Source: Euglena gracilis (Eukaryota; Euglenida; Euglenophyceae; Euglenales). Taken from it: a DNA stretch of 64,000 nucleotides. Below, one piece after another: positions 22,111 to 32,989 of this stretch. The notes beneath the pieces were generated by a model. The model was not told where the DNA came from. It saw only the letters and a list, made by a program, of their open reading frames with translations, and did not search any database. How positions within the stretch are numbered: the stretch's first letter is position 1; each line of letters starts with the position of its first letter. Position numbers and translations under genes: made by a program. The DNA lies in assembly GCA_039621445.1 (NCBI GenBank), contig CP154955.1:5198785-5262784 (forward strand). The letters run 5' to 3'.

Positions 22111-23180
22111 GGGAGACAATTTTTTTTACTGCCGTTGTTCCGAGAGTCGCCCAGTGAAGGATGGAGGGGGGGTGATCGCCACCCCCCCCCTACCTCGAAA
22201 CTCAGGGGGGGGCCGAAATCGGTCAAAACCACAGATTTTTCTTTGAAAATCGATCCAAAAATGCGCATCTTTTTGAACACTTTCCTGGGGAAAACGCCTG
22301 GGGGAAAACGCCAACCCGTCAAAAAAAAAGGGAGGCGGAGGTGGGGATTCCTGAACATGCCCCCAAGACCCGCAACAGATGAATCGGAGGAAATGCGAAA
22401 CAGGTGCGGACAGGTGCATCTGTTGAAAATTCAAAAGTCTCAATCGCAAAGTGTCGCGTATGGCAACACGTGTCGATGGACAAGGGCAGGATCCTTTTCC
22501 ACAGAGAAATTGAGAAACGGGACCCTGAGGACGTTCCCAGGTTCAGCAGCTTCAATTCCGTGGCCGCAAACCCAAAGCAAGGCGGAGTAAAACTCAAACG
22601 CAGACATTTTTCTATTTTGTTTTATTTCAGACCAGGACGGGCCCCCCCACCTGCCCCCCCCCCCACCTTGAAGGCGGGGGGTACAAACGTTTCCCCGAAA
22701 ACGACCGAAAAATCGCAACAACGAATAACTAAAAACCTATGCAATGCAATGAAAAGCAAAAAAAACGACCAAAAGTGCCATTTTTGGGCAAAAACGTGCC
22801 AGAAATGACAAAAAATTTTGGCGCGCAGCGCCGGACGAAAAAAATGACCCTTTTGGGGGGGTCAGGTTTTTTAAGATGGGGGGGGGTCCTCCCACCGCCC
22901 CTGGGGGGGTCAGGCTTCTTTTTAAGACCCCCCGGGGGGGGGGGGGGGGGGTCACCCACCTCCGGCGCGGGACCCCACCCGGGGTGGGTCAGGTGACGGA
23001 CCCGTCCTCGGGGGGTCCACGACTAAAAAACCCTGCCCCCCCCCCAGGGTCGGTCCTGACCCCCCTTGCAGGGGGGGGGGATGGGGGGACCCCCCCCACC
23101 GTGCACGGCCTCCTTATATCGAACCCTGGGGCCAAAAACCAGTCAGTCACTCTGAAAAAACCAGTCACCCACCCCCCGGG
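21970..23180. other. no supportable gene; G/C homopolymer tracts
   Basis: Contains many runs of 7-15 G or C, especially 22840-23110, and a CACTCTGAAAAAACCAGTCAC block near 23150 that belongs to the GTGACTGACTGG dispersed family (44.55, 45.5, 45.7, 50.95 kb). Confidence 0.45.
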
Positions 23181-24990
23181 GGGTTGGTCAGTTGCCTGCC
23201 CCTCACCCACCCAGGGTGCCGCGGGACCCCCCCCCGAAGACTCCCGGGTATGAATGCCTGTGTGGCGATCTGTTGCCGCGCTCGCCTCGGCAGGTTGTTC
23301 AGCCGCAGGGGGCCCATGGTCACCATGAGGTTCAGCTTGAACACCCACAGTCGCCTCCACTGCCCCGTTGTCCTACGCAACACGGGGCTGGGGATCACAA
23401 TAGACCCAGGCAAAGTGGGACTGATCACTGCCGGAATGTTGCCATCATGGGGTGGGGAGGGGGTGGATGTTTGTTCCACCGGGTGGGGAAAAATGCTTTC
23501 CGGAAAGGACACACACCGCAGCCAAATCTTCAGCCGCACCCAGCGCCGCGTCTGCGTGACAACCACCACAGCCCACATTCTCCTCCACAGCATCGCAGTC
23601 CTGTGCAGCATAGGGGCAGGCACAGAGGAAAAGTACGTGCACAGGGAGGATGACATTGAGGGTTTTTTTTTAAGACTGCGGCAGGTCCCCCCCACAACAA
23701 AAAAAAACCTGATTACATGTGCATAGGTGTCTGATACGTCCATTGGGGGGAAGTCAGCACACACCGCAGCCGAATCATTTGCAACACCCAGCGCCGCATC
23801 CTCAGCAACATCACGGTCCTCCGCAGCAGCGAAATCCTGTACAGCCCAATCGCTGTCCAGGTCACCTCCAATGCCGTAATCCGACTCGTCAGAAACTTCC
23901 TGAAAGCAGAATAATTTGGCTCCATTTTAAACACAGAACGTCTGCCACCTGCTGAAGTGAACCGTCAGACAAACTGGAATCGTCTGAATCTTCTGCAGCT
24001 TCCTGTCCATCTGCAGGGGCGGGGGAGGGGCCGTGTCCACTAGAGTGATGCACACCTGTGGGGCACTCTCCTGGTTCCAGTTGCCGCGTCACAACATCCC
24101 AACTTCTTCTGATCAACTTCTCCAAATTGTCTTCCTCCAACCACGCCGACATCCACTGCACCAGCAGAGGCTTCATGTGTGGTTCACCCATTGGGAGCTT
24201 CGAGTCCTGTGAAAATGCAGGTTTAATCAAAAAGAAGAGGAAGGAAGGGGGGGGGGCCTGACCTTCGGCAGGAGTCCTCTTCTCTTCTTCAGACAATGGT
24301 CCATCATCCTCCACTTTGTCTGTCTGCGGATGCACCTCCGCAGGCTTGTATGAACAAACTGGTCTCCAGGATTGATCAGATGACTCAGCCCAGGAATTCC
24401 AAACATAATATGCAAACCGGAGTGTACGGTGCTCTTCATCAACCTGTGGCAGGGCTGTACATGAAGGCCGGGGGGGTCTTGTACAGCCATGACCATTGGC
24501 ACTGCCCACACTTTTCAAACTTATCTTTCGCGTGGGAGGAGACGTTATCTGCAACCACGATGTACGGAAAAGTTGGTCCCAGACCCAAATCTTGCCGGCT
24601 GCAGAGAGAAGGATATTTTCTCCTGGGGGGGGGGGCGCATACATTGCAACAATTTTTTGATCTATGGCGTTAAGTCGTTGTTGGCATAGAACTCTGCCAT
24701 TGTGGCTTTTTCTTCTACCTTCAATGAGCCCCACGGGGATCCCGAGATCTTTCGCTTCTTCTTCGGTGGTGCTGCCCTCACAGCCTCTTTCAAATTGTCC
24801 ACCACTGACAACGACACTGATTTCCTGACCACAAACTTGTCCATTCCACTGAAGACAAGCAGCATTTAAAAACATCACGGGTGTTGCACACCTTTGGCAG
24901 CTCAACGATCAAAGAAACCAAACAAGGTCCAATTAGTATTATCCCGCCGCGTTCCCAGTCGCGGTCATCTGTACTAAAGACGTGAACACT
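23180..24990 (-). pseudogene. decayed protein-coding remnant, possibly transposase
   Basis: The minus strand shows protein-like stretches spread over three frames with stops. They include a basic KKKRKISGSPWG (about 24740-24760), PYIVVADNVSSHAKDKFEKC (about 24520-24580), KPLLVQWMSAWLEEDNLEKL (about 24110-24180) and an acidic tail (EDSDDSSLSDGS, DESDYGIGGDLDSDW). The tail is followed by two or three degenerate repeats of an Ala/Asp-rich unit. The WMSAW...EKLIRRSW region is compatible with the C-terminal end of pogo/Tigger-type DDE transposases, but I cannot place the catalytic triad. Family assignment is a guess; decayed coding is better supported. Confidence 0.35.
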
Positions 24991-24999
24991 TTTTTCGAG

Positions 25000-25560
25000 C
25001 ACTGTGCGAGCTCGAACAGAGAAATATCGACAAGAGAGTGGTTCGGCTTTAGAATTTCTTGAGTTTAGTACGTTCTACATTTGGAGACCTCTGGTATGTG
25101 GGCAGCTTGCATCAAAACCCCAAAAAATTGAAGATAATTTGCAAAATATCTGCCGTTTGAGGCATTTTTGGCTGGTTTTATGCCATTGCAGGCAGTTTTT
25201 TTTTTGCACTACCGTAGTGCACATATTTTTGGCGGCGCGGCGCAAAAATTTTTGACAGCTCTGGGCAAATTTTTTCGTGGGTGCTGGGCGAAAATTTTGA
25301 CTGGATTGGGCAAATATTTTTGTCAGCCATGGGCAAACATTTCGGACGCTAGGTGTAACGCGGGGAAAGCTAACGAGATTTGCACGAATGACACACCCAT
25401 GACCCATGTTTGGGCTCATGGCATAAATTCACACAACACCAATGGTATGAAAGGTAACTGCTTGAAACACACCAGTGCAACTCACTCACCAAAGGTTGGA
25501 ATGAAGTGGGACAAATTTTTATAAGAAAATTGTGGCCTTAACAGATAATAAAACCGGTTT
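25000..25560. other. no supportable gene
   Basis: Unique AT-rich sequence with TTTTTGGC-type blocks. Nothing recognised on either strand. Confidence 0.4.
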
Positions 25561-25599
25561 TGTGTAATGATGTTAATGGCGCAACAGGCGCCATTAACA

Positions 25600-25860
25600 C
25601 AATTAAAGGGGGTGGTTCGGGACGCGGGGGGGGGGGGCGCGGGGGGGGGCGGGGGGGGGGGCGGGGGGGGCGAGCGTGGGGGGGGGACCGTGGCCCAACC
25701 ACCCCCACACGTTTTCTTTGGCGTCACCTAAATTTGTATGTAATTTCCTTTGGTCGACCAAAAAAACGGTGCCCCGCCAAATCTGGGACGCGGGGGGGCG
25801 CGGGGGGGGACGCGGGGGGGGGGCACCGGGGGGGGAACACCCCCAAAGCCTGTGGAAAGT
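25600..25860. repeat. poly-G cassette shared with 41.5 kb
   Basis: GCGGGGGG tracts flank about 110 bp that is similar to the inverse of 41500-41620. At the peptide level both can read a short KTxPxxIxDAGG-like string. Function unknown; it may be a fragment of a mobile element next to a PHD relic. Confidence 0.45.
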
Positions 25861-25879
25861 GTCCTTGTCTCTCAACCAC

Positions 25880-26040
25880 CCGTCCCCTTGTGCGAAGTGT
25901 AATGTCGTAAACCCCCCAACCCAGACTGCGTTCTGATGCGTGGCCAAAAATGTGATTCCTGTGGTTTGACATATCATTGGGAGTGTTGCAATCTTCCAGT
26001 ATAATTCATGGGTGTGCTTTGCTTGTGACCTCCAAAGGGT
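25880..26040 (+). pseudogene. PHD-finger remnant
   Basis: CAKCNVVNPPTQ in one frame, then after a shift KCDSCGLTYHWECCNLPV in another, reproduces the PHD finger of the YR-PHD family (compare CDQCRCEYHWKCVNL at 5.7 kb). A stop follows directly. No recombinase part is visible nearby. Confidence 0.6.
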
Positions 26041-26389
26041 CCTGTGTGATGCGTCCGTCTCATTGTGTTTTTTTTTGTCGCACGGTACATCCTGTACTAG
26101 CCCCCCCACCCCCAACACTGTCATTTGGCCCTTTCCTTTTTCTTTATTCAACAACATTCCCAAACGGGTTGCATTTTCCCTGCTCCTTGAAGGCAAGGAA
26201 TGGCCTTAAGGCAGTTATGGTGGGCACTTTGGTGGGGGGATGGTGTTGGAAGCCCTCCCTACAACCCCAACACCTGGCCTCATGTGTTGAGACGGCATAA
26301 AGGCGTGTGAATTTTGTAAACACATTCCCCGGGGATCCTTTTCCCTGTTCACAACACAGGCCAGTTTTTTTTTTAACTTTTGGTGTGAT

Positions 26390-26560
26390 CTCAAAGGCGC
26401 CGGAAGTTACATGTTTTGGAGGCAGTGTCTAATTTGGTAAAAACTTTCATGCCCTGTAATCCGGTTAAGTCACAAATTCCAGGGCGGTGCACCTGCCCGA
26501 ATCGTGTTAATCTTAACAGGGATACAGGGCAGGCACCGGATGTTAACATGTTTGAGCGAT
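26390..26560. repeat. CAGGGCAGGC hairpin cassette near PHD remnant
   Basis: GTGTTAATCTTAACAGGG-type inverted units are followed by ATACAGGGCAGGCACC, and GCCCTGTAATCCGGTTAA lies opposite. This is a fifth variant of the terminus associated with YR-PHD relics. Confidence 0.5.
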
Positions 26561-27494
26561 GCACAAGGCGTGCAGGGGGGGGTCCCAGGTCTGATTGCAT
26601 TTTTTGGCACTTTTGCTGTACTGTCTCAACACGGGGGAGGGGGGTCCTGGGGTCCCAACTGTACTGCCAACCCCCTCAAAAAACCGGCGCCGAAGGCGCC
26701 GGAAAAAAGTTTTTGAGGCTTTTTTTTGGTCTAAAAAGGCCATTTTTTTGGTGTCAAAATTTTCATCTGTCTCGGGGGGTCGGCACCAGGGGGGGGGGGT
26801 CCCGAAAATCCCATCTGTACAGGGGGGGGGGGAGGGGGGGTCCCTGAGTTCTGAGGGTCCCAAGCGAACAGTCTTGGGCTGTATGGTACCTGAGCTGTGG
26901 GATTTGACAAATAAACATGGCAAATTTGAATATGGCTGAATTTTGTGGCCATCTTTTGATTGATGGGCAACATGGCATTAGCAGTCTGAAATCTACTGGT
27001 TTCAATTGGCAACTTGTTCAAACCAAAATCGCCAAAACTGTCCCAAACATGGGAATTTGGGGCGAAATTGGCCACAATTCCTCAAACACCGGTTCGGGCG
27101 TGAAGCCGGAGCCCTCTAGAAACGGTTTCAAAAACCGTGTCCCAGATGCCGCAGTGCTTGTGACGCGGCTTGGGGGTTTCCCCCGCTACCTCCCCCCCCC
27201 CCCCCCCCGCGATGGTGGCGTTGCGATGGGGTCCCAAAGTGGGGAGAGAGGGGTGCGCGAGGGTCAGCGGCAAGTGAAATTTTTTTCGAGCCAAGGGTCA
27301 AATTTTCGAAAATTGTCACATTTGCGGCAAAACCTTCCTCCAGAAGAAACGTTTTCTTCGAATTTGGGTGAATTTGGGGAGCAAAATCATCGATTTCGAG
27401 CTCCAGCCCGGGTCCCCTGTTGGAGGGGGTTCGCCACCAATCTTTTTGCCCAAGAATTTGACCACCATCCCACAGGGGGTGCACCCCCGCGACA

Positions 27495-27525
<31 letters not shown>

Positions 27526-28350
27526 CCCCCCCCCCCCCCGAGGGTTTCTGCATCCCAGTAGGAGCCAAAAAATGGCACCTAATTAGGAATTGACACCCAA
27601 ATTAGAAATCAAAATTGCCAAAAATGTGTGATAAATTCCAATTGGATCTATTTTTGGACCCAAAAGTTCAAAAATAGGTGACATGTGACGTTGTATGTGA
27701 GGTCACACTGGTCACATGTGACCCATCAAAACTGCCACGTTCCCCCCGCAACCCCCCCCCACCCCGCCCGCAACCCCTACACCCCCACAAATCAATTCTG
27801 AAAATTTGACCCCCACTTTCCCCAACGTGTTGCGAAAGGTTCCCCTCAGGTGGTCAACATTTTGTTGCTGAACACATCACCCAAGAACATTTTGCCAGTT
27901 TTGTCTGAATCTCTGGCTGAATTTTCTCTTTTGAGCCATTCTCATCCAGACGCTTTCTAGATTTCTGCTAACACCATTCTGCTCCTTGCCTGAAAAAGCC
28001 CTGCAAAGGCCGCCCCTGAAAACAATCTTTCGGCACAACCTTGGTTTCCATCACTCCAAACACCGCCCCAGAGCAAAAATTCATTTCTCTGGCAACCTAG
28101 AAACATTGTGTCCTCCCAAATGGCCAGGCCTTTGCAAATAGACACTCAGAAAGTCGCTGGGTGAGTTTGCTGAGAAAGTTTAAACACTTTGGAAATGCTT
28201 TTTTCGGCCCCAAAAGCATTTTTTTTTAAATCAAATTGTCATTTTGTGCCCAAAAAAGTCGCGAATTTTCGCGAATTTTTTTTCTTGGGCATGCCAAGCA
28301 CAGTGGGGGGAGGGGGGGGGGTCGCCCCCGCCTATGCCAAAGTGAGCCAC
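26560..28350. other. no supportable gene; repeats and C/G tracts
   Basis: Includes a GGCGCCGAAGGCGCC hairpin (about 26685), a dispersed CTTTCGATTGA-family copy (26850-26990), a long C tract at 27490-27540, and CCGCAACCCCC minisatellite-like sequence (27740-27785). The segment CCTATGCCAAAGTGAGCCAC ending at 28350 recurs at 37175-37194. Confidence 0.5.
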
Positions 28351-28486
28351 TACTGCAGGCCCGGGCGCAAACCGCAAGTACATTAAATACGTCAGGAATT
28401 AAACCGCAAGGAATTTAATCCGGTGAGCCCCCGCCAGTCGGGGAATTAAATCCGGTCGCCCGGTTTTTCGCAGTTTTTTTTTAGGG

Positions 28487-29045
28487 GGAGCACACGGCTG
28501 GCCGACGGCTGGCCGACGGCTGGCCGACGGCGTGACGGAAGCCGGGTCAGGTTCTCTATCTCATATGGGCAGCAAATGCCTAATTTGGCGTGCTAGTTCC
28601 GAATTTTGAGAGGCAAATTCCTAATTTTGAGGAGGAAAATCCTAGTTTCATGTGTAAATTCCTAATTTTGAGTGGCAAATGCCTAATTTTGGGTGAAAAT
28701 CCCATTTTCATGTGGAAAATGCACAATTTTGGCTGGTATGAGTGGCAAATGTATATTTCGGGGTGAAAATTGCTGAATTTCAGCACCTAATGCCTAAATT
28801 TGGTGTGAAATGGTCAAAATTGGTCAAAAAAGTCCAAAATTGGCAAAATTGACCTAAATTGACGAAAAATGACTTCAAATGGGCAAAAATGCAACCTCCA
28901 CCAACGATGAAAATGACCTTGAACGGAGATTGGTGGCTAAAATGTTTCTGCATTGCAAGGCTCGGGTCATTTTCCTGTGAGTCACACGGCTGGCCGACGG
29001 CTGGCCGACGGCTGGCCGACGGCTGGCCGACGGCGTGCTCCCCCT
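28487..29045. repeat. CTGGCCGACGG minisatellites between inverted GGGGGAGCAC
   Basis: Direct 11-bp units CTGGCCGACGG lie at 28494-28530 and 28987-29035. The outer flanks are AGGGGGAGCACACGG and its near inverse CGTGCTCCCCCTT. The middle (28570-28860) is a CCTAATTTTG/AAATGCC minisatellite. It could be a small MITE-like insertion or the 3' region of the retroelement. Confidence 0.65.
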
Positions 29046-29049
29046 TAAT

Positions 29050-30680
29050 CTTCGGCTGTACAGTGACGTCGCTTGCGATAAATCGGTGATGCTTTCTCTC
29101 CTTTTTTTGTGTCGGTTCCGGACGCGTAGAAAACCAAAATCCTTTCTGACTACTTTTCATTTCCCCGTTTCTTTGTGCAGAAAAAGCCTCGAAACTTCGA
29201 AAAATGTTCCCTGGCTGACCCTTTTTTGCTGGGCCCTGTGGCACCGAACTGGCCAAACATCCTGGCACCAAACTGGCCACCACCTGTGACAGCCCCCCCC
29301 CCCATCACCAAAATTGGGCCACCTGTGACAGCCCCCAAACTGGCCACTGGTGGAAAATAAGTTGAGTGGAAAATTGGCATCCACAAGAAAAACAAAATGC
29401 TGTCAGGGCCTTTGCTGGCCCAGGGCCTTTTCAGGCCACTGGTGCAAAATGGTTTCAGTGGCCACTGCATGCAAAATTGAACTTTTCAGACGGTTCACAC
29501 ACAGGAAATTCTAGGGACACATTTGCAAAACACAACAATGCAGCAGAAAAAAAAGGCGCTACGTTACACAAAAAAATTGCACGGCAGCAGTTACAAAACA
29601 TTTTTTACCTGCCTTCCTTCAGCTTCTGTTCTTCAGCTTCTCTCAATTCACCTGATGAAAACACATGCATCCAAACAAACAATTGCAATGTTCCCAGCTT
29701 TTAACAAGTGCCAACAACACACACAGTCAATGTGTGTCAACTGTGATGAGATGTTGGCCACGAATGATGCAACAGAAAATACACACAGAAAGAGGACAAC
29801 AGAAAGAGGCATTGACAGAACGTTGCACTAAAAAAGCATATGATTCCACAGATGCATGCCACAGACATTTGATGCAACAGCCACAGACTTTTCATTAAAT
29901 TCATTTTCCCAGGCTAACAGTGGAAAAGATCAACACAGCCGACTTTCACTGGAAATGAGCAATTCATCAGAACAAGCGACAGGATCATACCTTCAACTGT
30001 GAAGTTCTTTATCTTTAAAATTTAACCATTGCTACTTCTTCCCATAAGCTTTGCTGCCTGCAGTCTTGGGAGCCCTGGAGTGTGGGGAAAAAATCATTTG
30101 ATTGGTAAGGGACAGAAACCTATCTTTGATGAACTTCTTCAGCAGCTTTGACCAATTCTTGCACCGCTTCAGGCTTCGCCTTCTTATCATTGGGGTACCA
30201 AAAATTTCTTCATCGGTTTCTGACCATGTGTGCAACTGTAGGGGGGGATAGTACATATACGGTGGTGGGGCGAACCGAGTCCACCGACCAGTAGCACAGC
30301 CTACTGGGTTTGCTAGAGTTCGAAGGAGGGGGGCTATGTACAGATGGGCGCAGCCCATGGGCGGTATGGTTGTGTGTGGTGGCAGAGTGGGGGCAAGGAG
30401 ATTAGCAGAGGGGCCGGTTGGCTTTTAAGGCGGTCGTACTGGTACCGGAGGTCGGCTGCCGGTTGGGTTGGTGCCCTTCGGGCAGCCCGTTCCGGGATCT
30501 GGGGAGATCACGTCTGTGGCTGTGGGGCCAGGAGGTGTTCTGGTGGTGCTCCTGCGGAGCCGCGCGTGGGCGGTTAGGCGGCCTTGTGGGCCAGCATTCG
30601 GTGTCCCGGGCTTCGGTTTGTTCTTGAGACGTTGTGGCGACGGGCGGGCATGTTGACGTGTTCAGCGTGGAGTCAGTCGG
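29050..30680. other. 3' flank of retroelement ORF, no gene
   Basis: Between the endonuclease stop and the left terminal repeat no conserved coding region is seen. Duplicated CACCTGTGACAGCCCCC and CAAACTGGCCAC blocks occur near 29260-29350. 30360-30680 is GC-rich like the coding region and may be its 3' untranslated part. Confidence 0.45.
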
Positions 30681-30685
30681 AGAGG

Positions 30686-32989
30686 TCAACGAAGGAAGTG
30701 TTTCGGGCGTAGCATCTGTGCCACTTGGCGGAAGAGGGCCAACGCGATCAGCTGATAGCCTTCGGCCTGTCGTGTGCAACGCACGTCACCCTGCTCCCAT
30801 GCGGCGGTCCGTTTTACCATTCTGGCCAGTAGTTTAGCACTTTCCGGTCCCAGCCCTCCCCACGTGCCCATTGCCACAGTGGCGAACGACCAACCGCCGT
30901 TGCGACATGGGACGTCGTACTTAGCATGTTTCGCTTGCTCACGGCGCTTAAGGAAGGTTCTCCAGCGTTTCCGGGTCCCGCTTCTCTCCGCAGCCTGCCA
31001 CCCGTGCGCAACGGTCAGATCGACAGCTGTGGGCTTGCCATCTTGCCAGGTGGCGAGCAACAGATCGGCTGGACGGAGCGAGGTGTCCGGTTGATTGGGC
31101 ACCTGAACTTCGCGCTGTACACTTTGGCCGTTTGCGGACAGGAGGTTAAAAAGAGCGTCCTGGACGGCATTGTGCCTGTTGGCGAAGTTGTTCCGGATAC
31201 AGCAAATCTCGTGGTCACCATAAATATCCGTGACATTCTGGCAGCCTGCACATGTCCCGTTGGCTTCAGCAAGGGGGAGGCCCAGCCACCAGCTCAGTCC
31301 CAGGCGGTAGTCGGCCGCGTCAATTGTGGTGTGTAGAGCCTCGTGGGGTGTGACGACCATCCACCCGTGACCGATGCCATGCGCCTGCTCCATCAGCCGG
31401 GCTTGGTCTCTTGGAGGGATCCGGCTCAGCAGACCGTCCACCGTGATCCGGGACAGCTGGGTCTGCCACCATCGCTGCGAGGTGTCATTACCCGAGGCTG
31501 AGGCGAAGGACGCGGTGGTTAGGAGCCGTTGGCTTTCGGGGTGCTGGGGGCCCAAAGTGGAACAGAGGTCGTTGGCGGGTTGCTGACAGACGCGTTCGGA
31601 CGGGGCAGCGACGTATGCGGGGCAGGCAACCTTCTTGTGCCCGTGGGTGTAGTAGTGGCATAGAGCCGCTGTGCGAGCTGCACCCTGACAGGCGGCGGGG
31701 ATGCGAAGACCGCATCCTCCATTGGAGAGGGGGAGGGCCGCCTGCTGTCGTTGGTCCATGTTGAGTGCTCGGCCAAGGATGTCTTCAAAGGCGCTGAAGA
31801 TGGTTTCTCCGCACCGGGCTACTTCCCCTTGGGCCTCATAGCAGTCTCAAGCGCGTAGGAGGTGGTTTACCTTGCAACCATCCAGGCAGGACCGGAGCAG
31901 GTGGTGCGCAAGCTGTGGATCGGATACAGAGGTGACCAGGTCAGCGGCTTTCTCAATTCGGCCCGTGGCTTCCGCCCAGGCAGCCGCCGTGTGGCCCGTG
32001 GTGGTTGGGAAGTCGACTGGGCAGCCGAGGACAGTGATGCCGGAGTCCTCGGTCCAGGGTACTAACTGGAGGTGCTCTCGCCCTGGAATGCGGGCTGCGG
32101 CAGGACCCCAGGCCACGCATTTGGCCAAATTCAGTTGCACCCCGGTGCGTTCGCCTTCCACTCGTAGAAAGTCCAGGCACTTCTGCAACATCACAGGCTC
32201 ACCGATCAGCAACCCGTCGTCGAGGTACCAGGAAGACCACAGCAGTTCCGCTTGTTGTGCAATTGTTTCGACTATGGTTTGGAGACCCACTGCGAAGCCA
32301 ATCGGGCCCAATGGGCAGCCCTGGTGCGTGCCCCTGGTGGATGAGAGAACCCGTCCGTCGCTGAACAAGTGCGCCGGTTGCCCGTACGCAAACCTCAGGT
32401 AGTTGAACAGCGCGGGTGTGCGCGTTTGCGCCTCTTGGAGCAACACTGTGCGGTCAAGGGTATTGAAGGCATTCTTCAAATCAACCTGTAAGACCGCCCA
32501 GTTGCCCATGGGGTCTAGCTTCCTGACCAGATTCTGGGCCGTGATGGCGACGGATTCAGCAGCGTTGGAGACTCCCACCCCAACTTGAAGCGGGCCCAGC
32601 CGGGCAACCTGGTCCTTGGCGGCACCGGTGTGAAGGAGCGCCTTCCCCACCAGGCGGCGGAGGGTTTCACCCACTGCGATCGGCCTTACCCCGTCATCCT
32701 TTTTGCGTAGGGGGGTCAGGTTAGCAGAGCAGCAACTGGGGGCGTGGTCCGAAGGCAGATTGCCCTCCAACCATGCTGCGGCCAGCAGGCCCAGTGCTGT
32801 CAGAAGGCGTGCGCCGTGACCAGGGCGGCGGACAGCGTCTTGCAAGTGACAGGGGCGAAGACCGGAGGTGCCGGGGGATGACGTGCGTGGGAAGCGCAGG
32901 ATAGCCCTCAGCCACACCACAGCTCGCGCAGGATCTCCTCCCAACGAATGTGTTGACCGTCCGGGAACGGCGGTAGTTTCCCCGGCAGG
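30686..32989 (-). pseudogene. reverse transcriptase with restriction-like endonuclease
   Basis: Open from after TAA 32990-32992 to 30686, except for an in-frame TGA at 31847-31849. RT motifs in order: SSPGTSGLRPCHL, RPIAVGETLRRLVGKAL, VDLKNAFN (motif A), GTHQGCPLGP, WYLDDGLLIG (YLDD at 32216-32227). Past the TGA: SNGGCGLRIP, then the Cys-His knuckle (CAGC...GDHEICC, about 31200-31252) and the PD-(D/E)xK nuclease (RHNAVQDALF, RPADLLL, AVDLTV; to about 31010). This is the R2/CRE-type domain order for target-primed reverse transcription. No ATG starts the ORF. It lies -1 to the upstream ORF, so it is either frameshift-expressed or broken. Confidence 0.85.
31847..31849 (-). other. in-frame TGA inside RT-RLE ORF
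   Basis: Homology continues on both sides without shift: CKVNHLLRA, stop, DCYEAQGEVARC. A nonsense mutation is the simplest reading. Readthrough cannot be excluded, since the frame stays open for 387 further codons. Confidence 0.9.

Noticed and set aside
31847-31849. Selenocysteine or reassigned stop at the in-frame TGA
   Set aside because: No selenocysteine context expected in an RT-endonuclease linker, and TAG and TAA also interrupt related relics in this window; decay is simpler.
32908-32989. Canonical -1 ribosomal frameshift site between the retroelement ORFs
   Set aside because: The closest sequence, GGGGAAAC, is not in the X-XXY-YYZ phase of the upstream frame.
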